Shown here one piece after another: positions 42,238 through 50,462 of a DNA stretch of 64,000 nucleotides. The DNA is from Streptomyces glomeratus (GTDB lineage: Bacteria > Actinomycetota > Actinomycetes > Streptomycetales > Streptomycetaceae): contig NZ_JAKEEB010000006.1 in NCBI RefSeq assembly GCF_021462825.1, positions 62,001-126,000 of the forward strand, given 5' to 3'. Within the stretch, counting starts at the first letter, position 1. Each line of letters opens with the position of its first letter. Below the pieces are notes generated by a model. It was not told the origin of the DNA and did no database searches. It was given only the letters and a program-made list of their open reading frames with translations. The translations under genes were made by a program, and so were the position numbers.

Positions 42238-42425
42238 GCAGCGTCCTCCCGCTCCGCGAGCCAGCGCTCATACTCCGACCGCCGGATCCGTACGTCGCCG
42301 TTCGGGAGCTTGATCGCGCGGGGTCGCTTCCCGAGCTGGCGCCGGTAGAAGGTCGACGGGGCGACCTTCAGATCAGCGATGACCTCCTTGACGGTCATCT
42401 TCTCGTCCCGTGTACGGGCGCTCAT
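42234..42425 (-). CDS. Small helix-turn-helix (excisionase-like) protein
   Basis: A 63-residue protein with a MerR/Xis-type winged helix: TVKEVIADLKVAPSTFYRRQ then LPNGDVRIRRSEYERWLAER. Such proteins direct excision of integrative elements or control their genes. Its start overlaps the ATPase stop (ATGA) and its stop overlaps the integrase start by four bases, so the three genes are translationally coupled. This compact order is typical of actinomycete integrative and conjugative element cores. Confidence 0.85.
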   Translation of the reverse strand: MSARTRDEKMTVKEVIADLKVAPSTFYRRQLGKRPRAIKLPNGDVRIRRSEYERWLAEREDAA

Positions 42426-43459
42426 TTCGCCATCCCTTCGGCTTCGTCCGCACCGGACAGGCCGGACAGCTCCAATTCCGGCTGTCCGGGGTGTTCGTGC
42501 TGGTCAGACGTGGTAACCGGAGAGCCGGACAGTGGGGACACCTCTTGGGCGCCCTCCGTCCGGGTTTGGGTGTCCGGGTAGTACCGGCCGCCGGCGTCCT
42601 TGCTGAGTTGTCCGGCGTCTACCATGCGGTTGCAGGTGCGGCGGATCGCGTCGATGTCGACGTGTGGCAGCTCTCCAGCCATGTCTTTGGGCTTGGCGCC
42701 GGGGTGGGCACGGACGTAGCGCAGGATGGTGGCGCGGGTGTCGCTGACGGTGTGGTCGGTGACCGGGCCGTCCAGCAGGTGCCAGGCGCCGGAGGCGGGT
42801 TGGAAGCTGAGGGCGTACTCGGCTTCGTCCACGTCGCGGCCGGTGACGTGCAGGATGTCGTCCGCTTGCCCGCGGGCCCGCTTGAGTACGAGCGTGGCGT
42901 CTGCGGCTCCGGCGATGCCGTTGGTGCCGGAGACCTCGGTAAGGAAGTCTTCGGAGCCTGCCTTGCGGACGTGGTGGACGAGGACGACGGCCACGTTGTA
43001 GTGGTCGGCGAGCCGCTTGGCGTAGCCGACGGCGACATGATCCGCGTCGTACGCCGACACACCGGCCGGGGCCGGTCCGCGCATCTTGGCGAACACGTCG
43101 ACGACGACCATGCGCGCGTCGGGGTTGCGTTCCAGCCACTGTGCGATGGCTTCCATACCGCCCTGGGGGTAGGGCGGGCATTCGGTGACCAGGGTCAGCC
43201 CGGCGGGGGCTGGCTGTCCTCCGAGGATCTTGCCCATGCGGGTCTGCAAACGGCGCGGGGTGTCTTCCAGGGCGAGGTAGAGCACCGGGCCGCCCTGGAC
43301 GGGTACGGAGTGGAACGCATTGCCTCCGGCCGCGACCGACAGGCCCAGTCCGAGGGAGAGCCAGGACTTGCCGACCTTGGGCGGTCCGGCGAGCACGTTG
43401 CCCCCTTCGGCGAGGATGCCGGGCACGGCCCATTTCGGCTCAGGGAAGTCCGCGGCCAT
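42422..43459 (-). CDS. RecA/RepA-like AAA ATPase of an integrative element, N-terminus out of frame
   Basis: 345 residues in the open frame, with P-loop AGPPKVGKSWLSLGLG (about residues 23-38), Walker B MVVVDVFAKM, AVVLVHHVRKAG and a C-terminal winged-helix region (ATILRYVRAHPGAKPKDMAG). This is a replication-type (RepA/KaiC-like) ATPase. Conserved-looking sequence (RPRTAWTADQL) continues upstream of the ATG at 43459 but has no start in frame. In the next frame MSANPIPPLHLYLYSVPSD begins at 43586, in an ATGA overlap with the upstream gene. The original gene therefore probably began at 43586 and suffered a net +1 shift around 43500-43520, in or near a run of five C. The internal ATG could still give a protein with the P-loop. 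Confidence 0.75.
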   Translation of the reverse strand: MAADFPEPKWAVPGILAEGGNVLAGPPKVGKSWLSLGLGLSVAAGGNAFHSVPVQGGPVLYLALEDTPRRLQTRMGKILGGQPAPAGLTLVTECPPYPQGGMEAIAQWLERNPDARMVVVDVFAKMRGPAPAGVSAYDADHVAVGYAKRLADHYNVAVVLVHHVRKAGSEDFLTEVSGTNGIAGAADATLVLKRARGQADDILHVTGRDVDEAEYALSFQPASGAWHLLDGPVTDHTVSDTRATILRYVRAHPGAKPKDMAGELPHVDIDAIRRTCNRMVDAGQLSKDAGGRYYPDTQTRTEGAQEVSPLSGSPVTTSDQHEHPGQPELELSGLSGADEAEGMAK

Positions 43460-43582
43460 GAGCTGATCGGCCGTCCATGCCGTCCGTGGGCGCTCCCGCT
43501 TCGGCGGCGCCTGCGGGGGCCGTCTCGGGGTCGCTGGGCACGGAGTACAGGTACAGGTGCAGGGGCGGGATGGGGTTGGCGC

Positions 43583-43945
43583 TCATGCGGCGACCGTCTG
43601 GGGGCGCCGTGCTCCGGCCCGGAGCCCGGATGCGACGGTGCGACGGGCCTCGCGCTCGCCCTGGCCGACTTGGAGCGCGGCCGTAAGGAGCCAGCCGGTG
43701 ACGTCAGCTTCGCTCAGCTCGCCTCCGGCAACGAGCTGTCCGAGGGTGACGGCGGCGATGTAGAGGCTGTTGTTGTGCTCGTGCGGGCCGGAGCTGGTGA
43801 CCCGCTCCACTTCGCCGTTCACGGCGGACCGGAGGAAGGCGGTGCGCCGTCCGCGGCCCGTGAGAGCGACCGTGATGGGCGTCTGCGGCGGCAATGGGAC
43901 CGGGCGCAGGTCAGGGCCACCGTGCTGGGCCTGCGCCAACCACAT
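43583..43945 (-). CDS. Primase-like accessory protein of the integrative element, possibly truncated
   Basis: A 120-residue protein (MWLAQAQHGGPDLRPVPLPP ... NNSLYIAAVTLGQLVAGGEL ... ARRTVASGLRAGARRPQTVA). The helical C-terminal half resembles the end of bifunctional primase-polymerase proteins of actinomycete elements, as far as I can recall the pattern. The N-terminal catalytic part is absent, so it may be a truncated gene or a genuine short partner. A possible ribosome-binding site (AAGGAAAGG) precedes the ATG. It overlaps the original ATPase start (ATGA). A second, diverged copy of its LGQL..GELSEAE segment lies at 53.79-53.86 kb. Confidence 0.6.
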   Translation of the reverse strand: MWLAQAQHGGPDLRPVPLPPQTPITVALTGRGRRTAFLRSAVNGEVERVTSSGPHEHNNSLYIAAVTLGQLVAGGELSEADVTGWLLTAALQVGQGEREARRTVASGLRAGARRPQTVAA

Positions 43946-44226
43946 TCGGCCACCTTTCCTTCACGTGCGATGCCGTGCGAGGCGGAGGTGCGCCCCACAC
44001 GGCATACCCTGAACAGACCCCAGCGACCGCCCCGCTCGTCGTGCGCATCGAGGAGTCCCGGTGCAGGGCCTCCGGGGCGTGCCACTTATGTGCCAGAACG
44101 GACGAGGGACTCACGGGGAACCTCCTTCTGGTGTGGGGCGACGCCAATACCTGGCTGCCGTTGCGTGGGACCTCCCGCCGGCGTTGATCCCGTGAGGGCC
44201 TCTTCTCCCGACTGCCTGCCCTCCCA
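43946..44226. other. Divergent promoter region between integrative element and ECF41 operon
   Basis: No gene is supported in these 281 bases. The left side drives the element genes leftwards; the right side runs into the ECF41-type promoter of the sigma-factor operon. Confidence 0.4.
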
Positions 44227-44253
44227 TGTCACAGATGGCCGGGCTGTCTTGTC
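44227..44253 (+). promoter_or_regulatory. ECF41-type promoter of the epimerase-sigma-reductase operon
   Basis: TGTCACA (44227-44233), a 16-base spacer, then TGTC (44250-44253). The motif known for ECF41 sigma factors is TGTCACA-N16-CGTC, so only one base of the -10 differs. It lies 43 bases before the first gene of the operon that encodes an ECF41 sigma factor, so autoregulation is expected. Confidence 0.7.
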
Positions 44254-44296
44254 TCTGGTAGCGAAGGCAGACGCCTACGTCGGGAGGGTGATGGCC

Positions 44297-45229
44297 ATGC
44301 GGGTGTTCGTGGCGGGCGGGTCGGGGGTCCTGGGGCAGCGGTTGGTGCCGCAGCTCCTGGCCCGTGGTCACCAGGTGACGGCTACGACCACAAGCGCGCT
44401 CAAGCTGGGCCGGCTGGCGCGGCTCGGCGCGGACGGGGTCGTGATGGACGGGCTGGATGCGGCCTCGGTCGGTGAGGCGGTGGCCAGGGCCCGGCCGGAC
44501 GTGATCGTGCACCAGATGACCGCGATCTCCATGGCGCACGCCGGCAAGCCCGACATCAAGCACCCGGACCGCTGGTTCGCCCTCACCAACCGGCTGCGTA
44601 CCGAGGGGACGGACCACCTGCTGGCGGCAGCGGAGGCAGCCGGTGTGTCCCATGTGGTCGCACAGGGCTACGCCTCCTGGAACGGCATCCGGGAGGGCGG
44701 CTGGGTGAAGACCGAACAGGACCCGCTGGACCAGCTTGAGGGGACGGCGGCGCATGTGGGGTTGAAGGCGCTGGTCCACGTCGAGGACGTGGTCCTGAGG
44801 GCCGGCGGTGCGGTCCTGCGCTACGGCGCGTTCTACGGGCCCGGCGCCATCGACGACCAGGTCGAGCTGGTGCGCAAGCGGCAGTACCCGCTGGTCGGGC
44901 GTGGCACCGGCTACAGCTCGTGGGTGCATCTGGACGACGCGGCGAGCGCGACCGTCCTGGCCGTGGAGCAGAAGGCGAGGGGCGTGTTCAACATCGTCGA
45001 CGACGAACCGGCTCCGGCGAGCGAGTGGCTGCCCCACCTGGCCGCATGCGCGGGAGCGAAGCGGCCGATGCGGGTCCCGGTGTGGCTGGCCCGGCTGCTG
45101 GCCGGGGACCAGGCGGTGGTGATGATGACCGAGGGGCGCGGCTTCTCCAACGCCAAGGCCAAGCGAGAGCTCGGCTGGCAGTTGCGCTATCCGTCGTGGC
45201 GACAGGGCTTCGAGGAGGAGCTGGCGTGA
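44297..45229 (+). CDS. NAD(P)-dependent epimerase/dehydratase-family protein
   Basis: A 310-residue atypical short-chain dehydrogenase. The Rossmann motif is VAGGSGVLGQRLVPQLLARG near the N-terminus. It continues with VIVHQMTAIS, VVAQGYASWNG and, at the C-terminal side, LRYGAFYGPG, WVHLDDAASATVLA and GVFNIVDDEPAP, all standard for extended SDRs that act on nucleotide sugars or related compounds. The usual Tyr-x-x-x-Lys is not obvious, so the catalysis is uncertain. ATG at 44297 has GGGAGG nine bases upstream; an ATG two codons earlier is the alternative. Its stop overlaps the sigma-factor start (GTGA), and the promoter is of ECF41 type. Confidence 0.87.
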   Translation: MRVFVAGGSGVLGQRLVPQLLARGHQVTATTTSALKLGRLARLGADGVVMDGLDAASVGEAVARARPDVIVHQMTAISMAHAGKPDIKHPDRWFALTNRLRTEGTDHLLAAAEAAGVSHVVAQGYASWNGIREGGWVKTEQDPLDQLEGTAAHVGLKALVHVEDVVLRAGGAVLRYGAFYGPGAIDDQVELVRKRQYPLVGRGTGYSSWVHLDDAASATVLAVEQKARGVFNIVDDEPAPASEWLPHLAACAGAKRPMRVPVWLARLLAGDQAVVMMTEGRGFSNAKAKRELGWQLRYPSWRQGFEEELA

Positions 45230-46206
45230 CCCGGGGCACGGAGAAGGCCGAGGAGTTCGAGGAGCTGCGGCCGCTGCTGTTCTCGATCGCGTACCGGATC
45301 CTGGGCAGCGTGACCGAGGCCGAGGACGCCGTCCAGGAGACCTGGCTGCGCTACGAGGCGTCCACGACACCCCCCACCTCGGCCAAGGCGTTCCTGTCCG
45401 CCGTGGTCAGCCGCATTTCGATCAACGTGCTGCGCTCGGCCCGCGTCCGGCGCGAAGAGTACGTCGGGCCATGGTTCCCCGAGCCGTTGCTGACCGACCC
45501 GTATCAGGACCCGGAGCGCTCGGCCGAGCTGGCCGACTCGGTGTCGATGGCGGCCCTGTTCCTGCTCGAACGGCTCACCCCGCTCGAACGCGCGGTGTTC
45601 GTCCTGCGGGAGGTGTTCGGCTTCGGCTTTCCGGAGATCGCCTCGGCGGTGGAGCGCTCGGAGGCCGCGTGCCGTCAGCTGGTGGTGCGGGCGCGCCGTC
45701 ATATGAACGCGGGCCGGCCCCGGTTCGAAGCCGATCGGCGCGAGCGCGAGGAACTCGCACTGCGGTTCTTCGACGCCCTCTCGGAAGGAAACGTCGACGG
45801 GCTTCGGGAAATGCTCGCCGCAGACGTGCAGATGGTCGCGGACAGCGGCGGCAAGGCTCCGCAGTGGGCCGGTGGCTTCTTCGGCGCCGACGATGTGTCC
45901 CGGGTGCTCGCCGCCCTCCTGCCGCCGTTCGTCCGGATCGGCGGCGCGGTGGAACCACACCAGGTGAACGGCCAGCCGGGCGCGATCTTCCGTGATCGGT
46001 ACGGCAAGGTCATCAACACCTGGACGCTCGACATCCTCGACGGGCAGATCCAGACGATCCGCACGGTCAGCAACCCCGACAAGCTCGGGCACTTGGGCCC
46101 CGTGGGGGATGCCTGGGCGGTTCTGCGCGAAACACAGCAGGTTCGCCGGGACCCGGACCGGGAAACAGGACAACCGGCACAACGCGGACAAGGAAATCGG
46201 ACATGA
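45226..46206 (+). CDS. sigJ: ECF41-family RNA polymerase sigma factor with fused SnoaL-like domain (SigJ-type)
   Basis: A 326-residue sigma factor. Region 2 (about 8-75: FSIAYRILGSVTEAEDAVQETWLR) and region 4 (about 105-170: LTPLERAVFVLREVFGFGFPEI) are joined by the linker motif WFPEP (83-87). They are followed by a C-terminal SnoaL-like domain holding DSGGK (206-210) and NPDKL (283-287). These three motifs (WLPEP, DGGGK, NPDKL) define ECF41, where the fused domain replaces an anti-sigma factor and tunes activity. It is translationally coupled to the epimerase upstream and the FMN reductase downstream, which are its likely targets. Confidence 0.93.
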   Translation: MTRGTEKAEEFEELRPLLFSIAYRILGSVTEAEDAVQETWLRYEASTTPPTSAKAFLSAVVSRISINVLRSARVRREEYVGPWFPEPLLTDPYQDPERSAELADSVSMAALFLLERLTPLERAVFVLREVFGFGFPEIASAVERSEAACRQLVVRARRHMNAGRPRFEADRREREELALRFFDALSEGNVDGLREMLAADVQMVADSGGKAPQWAGGFFGADDVSRVLAALLPPFVRIGGAVEPHQVNGQPGAIFRDRYGKVINTWTLDILDGQIQTIRTVSNPDKLGHLGPVGDAWAVLRETQQVRRDPDRETGQPAQRGQGNRT

Positions 46207-46793
46207 TCAGGATCGGCGTCATCGTCGGCAGCACCCGCCCAGGCCGCAACGGCCACCGGGTGGCCCAATGGGTACGGGACCTGGCAGCCGAACACGCGGG
46301 CGACGCCGCCGACTTCGAGCTCATAGACCTGGCCGACCACGCGCTGCCGCTGCTCGACGAAGCCGTCCCAGCTGCCAGGGCACCGGGCCGGCAGCGGCAC
46401 ACCCGGCGATGGGCCGAGCGGATCGGCTCCTACGACGCCTACGTCATCGTCACCCCCGAATACAACACCGCCCCGCCCGCCGCACTGACCAACGCCATCG
46501 ACTATCTCCACCAGGAGTGGGGCGGCAAGCCGGTCGCCTACGTCGGTTACGGCATCTTCGGCGCTGTCATGGCAGTGCAGAAGCTGCGCGCACAGGCCGG
46601 CGTGCTGCGGATGGCCGACATCGGGCCACAGGTGGCGCTGTCACTGCGCGAGGACTTCGTGAATTTCACCGAATTCCGGCCACGGGAGCTCCATACGGCG
46701 GAGGTGCACGGGCTGGTCGATGAGCTGCTGGCGTGGGCGCAGGCACTCGGCCCGCTCCGCACAGCTCCCCGGACCGCTCACCAGAACGCCTAG
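46203..46793 (+). CDS. NADPH-dependent FMN reductase-family flavoprotein
   Basis: A 196-residue flavodoxin-like protein. The FMN phosphate loop is GSTRPGRNGHRVA (residues 9-21), and the isoalloxazine-binding loop is VTPEYNTAPPAALTNAIDYL. Such enzymes reduce quinones, azo compounds or free FMN in the cytoplasm. It starts inside the sigma-factor stop (ATGA), completing a three-gene ECF41 operon; oxidoreductases are the usual companions of ECF41 factors. The C-terminal residues beyond the fold (about 175-196) are unstructured. Confidence 0.92.
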   Translation: MIRIGVIVGSTRPGRNGHRVAQWVRDLAAEHAGDAADFELIDLADHALPLLDEAVPAARAPGRQRHTRRWAERIGSYDAYVIVTPEYNTAPPAALTNAIDYLHQEWGGKPVAYVGYGIFGAVMAVQKLRAQAGVLRMADIGPQVALSLREDFVNFTEFRPRELHTAEVHGLVDELLAWAQALGPLRTAPRTAHQNA

Positions 46794-46818
46794 AGACCGG
46801 CGGACACGACCAGTCGTC

Positions 46819-47508
46819 ATGCGCATCACGGTCTTCGGCGCCAACGGTCCCACCGGTCGACTGCTCACGGACCGGGCACTCGCCGCCGGACACCGGGTCA
46901 CCGCGGTCACCCGGCAGCCGCACTCCTTCCCGCTGCGCCACGAGCGGCTCGGCATACTCGGCGCCGACGTGCTCGTCCGGAAGCCGTCGCCGCCGCCGTG
47001 GCAAGGCAGGACGCGGTGCTGTCGACTCTCGGGGTCCCCGCTGGGAAGGAACCCATCGGCACCTACTCGCGCGGCGTGGCCAACATCGTCGCCGCGATGA
47101 AACGGCACCGGGTACGTCGACTCACCGTCGTCAGCTCGAGCGGGGTCGACCCGCACCCGTACTCCGATGCCGGCTCCTGTGCAACCGCGTGCTTCTGCCG
47201 TGACACGGGTGCTGGGCAAGACGCTGTACGACGACATGCGGCGGATGGAAGCGCTGGTCCGGGCCGGCGATCTGGACTGGACGATCATCCGTCCGGGCGG
47301 GCTCCACCACCTGCCGTCGGTCACCGACTACACCCTCGTCGAGGGCCACGCCGACGGCAGGTTCACCGCCCGCGTGGACCTGGCCGCGAGCATGCCGGCC
47401 CTGCTCAGCGACGACCGCCACCACCGCACCACCGTCAGCGTCATCACCACCGTCGACAACCCCACTCTGCTCCAGTGGATCCGCCGCGAAGCACTCGCCA
47501 GGGGATGA
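46819..47508 (+). pseudogene. NAD(P)-binding (NmrA/SDR-like) oxidoreductase, broken by several frameshifts
   Basis: The original gene starts MRITVFGANGPTGRLLTDRA at 46819. At about 46978 one base is missing and the protein continues in another frame (EAVAAAVARQDAVLSTLGVP ... VVSSSGVDPHPYSDAG). Near 47170-47200 at least two further disruptions occur. A short piece CNRVLLP lies in a third frame before the last part (VTRVLGKTLYDDMRRMEAL ... LLQWIRREALARG). The pieces together cover one normal 230-residue NAD(P)H-binding protein. It lies just after the ECF41 operon on the same strand and may once have belonged to it. No single frame gives a working product. Confidence 0.85.
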
Positions 47509-47609
47509 GCCGATCCGTCCGCACCCGGCCGAGGCGGCAACGCAGCAAGTGTGCAAGGGCGTTGACATGAGTGAGGGCGGCTGTCCACGGTCTGCTGGTC
47601 GACGAAGCG

Positions 47610-48038
47610 CTACTGGCCTGCCGCGTGGACCGTCGCCACCGCGAACACGGCGGTCACCCACGTCCACAGCACGGAGAGTCCGACGTGACCCGCCGTCCGC
47701 AGCCGATGACCCCGCCACAACCGCGGTGAGAAGTAGGCGAATTCCATGACCCAGCGCAGGCCCCAGAACAGGGTCTGCCCGCAGAGCAGAACGGTCGGCA
47801 GGGGATCGCCGGTCAGGAGCTCCCGAGCGAACGCCAGCGGCAGTGCACCGAGCAGCACGCAGGTAAGGCCGATGAAGAACAGATGCGCGTAGGAAACCTG
47901 CCGGGTCAGCAGACTGGTGTTGCCAAGGTCGTCCGGCCAGCCCAGGATGCGCGGCAGCACCACGTGCAGCAGCCCCACCCCGATGAGGGCGGCACCGACC
48001 AGGCGCAACTGCCAGATGAGAGCGAGGAGGTGGGTCAT
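47610..48038 (-). CDS. Small polytopic membrane protein, last gene of five-gene operon
   Basis: A 142-residue protein with four hydrophobic helices (LRLVGAALIGVGLLHVVLP, AHLFFIGLTCVLLGALPLAF, PTVLLCGQTLFWGLRWVMEF, GHVGLSVLWTWVTAVFAVAT). A conserved-looking His lies in the first helix. Topology recalls small quinone- or lipid-associated membrane proteins, but I do not recognise a family. The ATG overlaps the methyltransferase stop (ATGA), so it is translated with the operon. Confidence 0.8.
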   Translation of the reverse strand: MTHLLALIWQLRLVGAALIGVGLLHVVLPRILGWPDDLGNTSLLTRQVSYAHLFFIGLTCVLLGALPLAFARELLTGDPLPTVLLCGQTLFWGLRWVMEFAYFSPRLWRGHRLRTAGHVGLSVLWTWVTAVFAVATVHAAGQ

Positions 48039-48781
48039 GCCGGTCCCCTGGTGAACGCGAGCGCGGTGACCAGGCCGGCGATGCGGTGCTCGGCCGCCGG
48101 ACGCAGACCGGCGTGCGCGGCCAGCCGGAGCCACTCCGCGCGGGGGAGGAAATGCCAGGCACCCGGCCCGAAGACGGCCGTATTCGGGCTGTCCCTGAGG
48201 TGTTCCACCAGGACCAGGCGCCCGCCGGGGCGCAGCACCCGGGCGCATTCCCCGAACAGCCGCTCCCTGTCCTCGGCCTGCCGCAGTTCGTGGGCGGCGA
48301 AGATCAGGAATACGGCGTCCACCCCGCTCCGGCGCACGGGAAGGGCATCCGGACGGCCGGGCAGGGCGTGCGGTGGCGGGGGTACCCGGCGCCGGGCCCG
48401 ACGCACCGAGCCCTCGGTCATCACGGCGGGGTCATAAAGGTCGACGGTGATCTGCCGGGAGGCCGGCCAGCGGGCGGCCAGCGGGGCGCTCGCCTCGTCC
48501 AGGCCGGTGCCCACCACCAAGTGCACGGACGGCGTCTGCGGCAGCAGCGTGTCCAGCCAGTCGTAGTCGTACATTTCGGACCGGTCGTAGACGAGCCAGC
48601 TCGCGACCGTGGCGGAAGCGAGCAGACCGACAGCGGCTGCTGAGCCTGCGCGGGCCATGGTGCGCAGCGGGTACGGCAGACGGCCGGACAGGGCGGCGAA
48701 GACCGCCGCGGTGGCCAGGCCGGCGGCGTACTGCGGCCAGTTGTAGGCGATCACGTCCCGCACGCCCGACCGGCGGGTCAC
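48035..48781 (-). CDS. Membrane-anchored SAM-dependent methyltransferase
   Basis: A 248-residue protein with two N-terminal hydrophobic segments (YAAGLATAAVFAALSG and SAAAVGLLASATVASWLVY, within residues 15-62). They are followed by a class I methyltransferase fold: VVGTGLDEASAPLAAR in place of the usual glycine-rich motif I, VDLYDPAVM (acidic ribose contact), AVFLIFAAHELRQAEDRERLF and RVLRPGGRLVLVEHLRDSPN. The arrangement places the active site at the inner membrane surface, consistent with a lipid or quinone substrate. GTG at 48781 overlaps the upstream gene stop (GTGA). It lies directly downstream of DUF2071 and BtaA-like genes. Confidence 0.82.
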   Translation of the reverse strand: MTRRSGVRDVIAYNWPQYAAGLATAAVFAALSGRLPYPLRTMARAGSAAAVGLLASATVASWLVYDRSEMYDYDWLDTLLPQTPSVHLVVGTGLDEASAPLAARWPASRQITVDLYDPAVMTEGSVRRARRRVPPPPHALPGRPDALPVRRSGVDAVFLIFAAHELRQAEDRERLFGECARVLRPGGRLVLVEHLRDSPNTAVFGPGAWHFLPRAEWLRLAAHAGLRPAAEHRIAGLVTALAFTRGPA

Positions 48782-49542
48782 CGCTCGCTCCCGCTCTCGG
48801 TCCGGCGCAGGCCGCGTTCCCAGCCGTACTCCACATCGGCGACGTGGAAGGCGTTGGCGAGGAGCGGCCGCGTGCCGGCGAACGGGCCGTGGTCGAAAAA
48901 GGTCAGGCGGCGCACGTCGACCGAGACAGGCTGCGGGTCCCAGTGGGCTCGGAATGCCTTGATCACGATCATCGAACGGGTCTGCGGCTCGTACTCGAAG
49001 GTGTAGGGGAGCGGGCCCGCGAAGCGCCGGGCGGCGCGCGCGTCCGCAAAAGGGCTGCTCGCGGGCAGCGGTGCAGGCGCGCTGCCGAGGTCCGCCCGCA
49101 CATGCAGATCCGCCCGGCCGTCGGCGCTGTCCACGCGGAACTCCAGCGACTCGCCCTCGGCCCGGGCCCGGATCCGGGCCAGATGGTAGTTGTAGCGGGT
49201 CAGCAAGTTGCCGCCCAGCACCATCAGCCTGCGGTCGGTGTCGCTGCGCAGGATGCGCAGTCCGCGCATGACGCGCCCGCCCGGAGTGCGGAAGCGGGTG
49301 AAGACGCGGTAACCGGTGAGCAGGTAGTCCGCCCCGAAACGGGCGGGAAGGGCCGCCGGTCGCAGGGCGCGGGTGTCCACCAGCGCGGCCGCCACGAACC
49401 CGTGCTCTCCGTATGTGTCCAGTTCCAGGCCCGGTGGGACCAGAGGGCGCAGCACCGCGGAAGGCAGCGCGTACGTCAGCACCAGCGAGTGAGCGAAGCG
49501 CGTGCGTATCGCAACGGGATGGCGCTGCAGCAGATGCCTCAC
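48778..49542 (-). CDS. DUF2071-family protein
   Basis: A 254-residue protein with the acetoacetate-decarboxylase-like beta-cone pattern of DUF2071: RFAHSLVLTYALPSAVLRPLVPPGLELD, FVAAALVDTRALRPAALPARFG, LTGYRVFTRF and DYLL before it, MRGLRILRSDTDR, and the end LTFFDHGPFAGTRPLLANAFHVADVEYGWERG. No catalytic residue assignment is secure. GTG at 49542 lies in a GTGA overlap with the BtaA-like gene. Cytoplasmic by sequence; the role in the operon is unknown. Confidence 0.83.
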   Translation of the reverse strand: MRHLLQRHPVAIRTRFAHSLVLTYALPSAVLRPLVPPGLELDTYGEHGFVAAALVDTRALRPAALPARFGADYLLTGYRVFTRFRTPGGRVMRGLRILRSDTDRRLMVLGGNLLTRYNYHLARIRARAEGESLEFRVDSADGRADLHVRADLGSAPAPLPASSPFADARAARRFAGPLPYTFEYEPQTRSMIVIKAFRAHWDPQPVSVDVRRLTFFDHGPFAGTRPLLANAFHVADVEYGWERGLRRTESGSER

Positions 49543-50462
49543 GGCTCGATCCTCCGATCCGGGGCAGCGCCCCCGAGACGCACCGCCCGTACCACACCCC
49601 ACAGCGCCGAGCGGTCCTGGGCCGCCCAGCCCGGCCCGTCCGGACCCGGCTCCCGGGCACTGCGCAGCACCACCACCCCACCGGGCCGCACCGCGTGCCG
49701 TACGGCCGTCCGCAGCCGACGGGCGAAGTCGGGGTCCGGCCCGTCCAGCACGTTCGAGAGCGTCACCGCGTCATAGCCGCCGCGCGGCGCCTGCTCCAAC
49801 GCGTTCACCACGTCGTCGCACACCAGCCGGACGCCCGGTGCCCACGGCTCCGGGGTACCCGGCGGCTCCGCGCCCGCCAGCAGCCGCCACAGCCACGGAT
49901 TGCGCGCATTGGGATGCCTGCCCACGGTCCGCTCCAGGCGCCGCCGCAGCACCTCGTCGAAACGCTTCGGTACGACACCGGCGAACGACGGGCGCAGCGC
50001 CAGCGCCAGGGCTCCGCCGGGGCGCAGCGCAACCCGCATCAGCCGGCGCAGACCCGCGGTGTCCAGCTCCTCCCGCCAGCGGCGAGCTTGCTCCACCGGA
50101 TCGTCCAGTGTCAGGAAACGGTGCAGCTCTCTCTGCCTCCACGCGGGCAGCAGCCGCGCCGCGGCGCCCCGGCCCAGGCGCATGACCGCCTCCGCCGTGC
50201 CCTCCCGTGTACCGCAGCCGGCCAGCCGCTCCCGCGCGTACGTGAGCTGTACCGGATTGACATCGACGGCCGTCACCTCGTACCCCGCCGAATGCAGGGC
50301 TGCCGCTGTGTCCCCCGCCGAGGCGATGCACAGCACCCGCGCGCCCGGCGGCGGAAAGACCGCCAGCTCGACACCCCAGTCCTCGTACATCCGCCCGAAG
50401 AGCAGGCGTGGGCCGTCGAATCCGCCGAGCAGCCGACCGCGTGCCCACGGTGTCCCGGTCAC
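49539..50462 (-). CDS. DUF3419-family protein, BtaA-like aminocarboxypropyl transferase
   Basis: A 307-residue protein of the DUF3419/BtaA type: FGRMYEDWGVELAVF, RVLCIASAGDTAAALHSAG, VTAVDVNPVQLTYARERL, and a second nucleotide-fold half ending DAVTLSNVLDGPDPDF and VRPGGVVVLRSARE. BtaA moves the 3-amino-3-carboxypropyl group of SAM onto diacylglycerol, the first step of betaine-lipid synthesis; a methyltransferase then finishes the head group. Here a methyltransferase lies two genes downstream. Whether the acceptor is diacylglycerol is inference. GTG at 50462 overlaps the DoxX-like stop (GTGA). Confidence 0.82.
   Translation of the reverse strand: MTGTPWARGRLLGGFDGPRLLFGRMYEDWGVELAVFPPPGARVLCIASAGDTAAALHSAGYEVTAVDVNPVQLTYARERLAGCGTREGTAEAVMRLGRGAAARLLPAWRQRELHRFLTLDDPVEQARRWREELDTAGLRRLMRVALRPGGALALALRPSFAGVVPKRFDEVLRRRLERTVGRHPNARNPWLWRLLAGAEPPGTPEPWAPGVRLVCDDVVNALEQAPRGGYDAVTLSNVLDGPDPDFARRLRTAVRHAVRPGGVVVLRSAREPGPDGPGWAAQDRSALWGVVRAVRLGGAAPDRRIEP

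Noticed and set aside
42410-44290. Very long plus-strand open frame running into the epimerase gene
   Set aside because: It lies antisense to the element ATPase and primase-like gene, has no family similarity before 44291 and is a by-product of high GC; the real start has a good ribosome-binding site at 44297.
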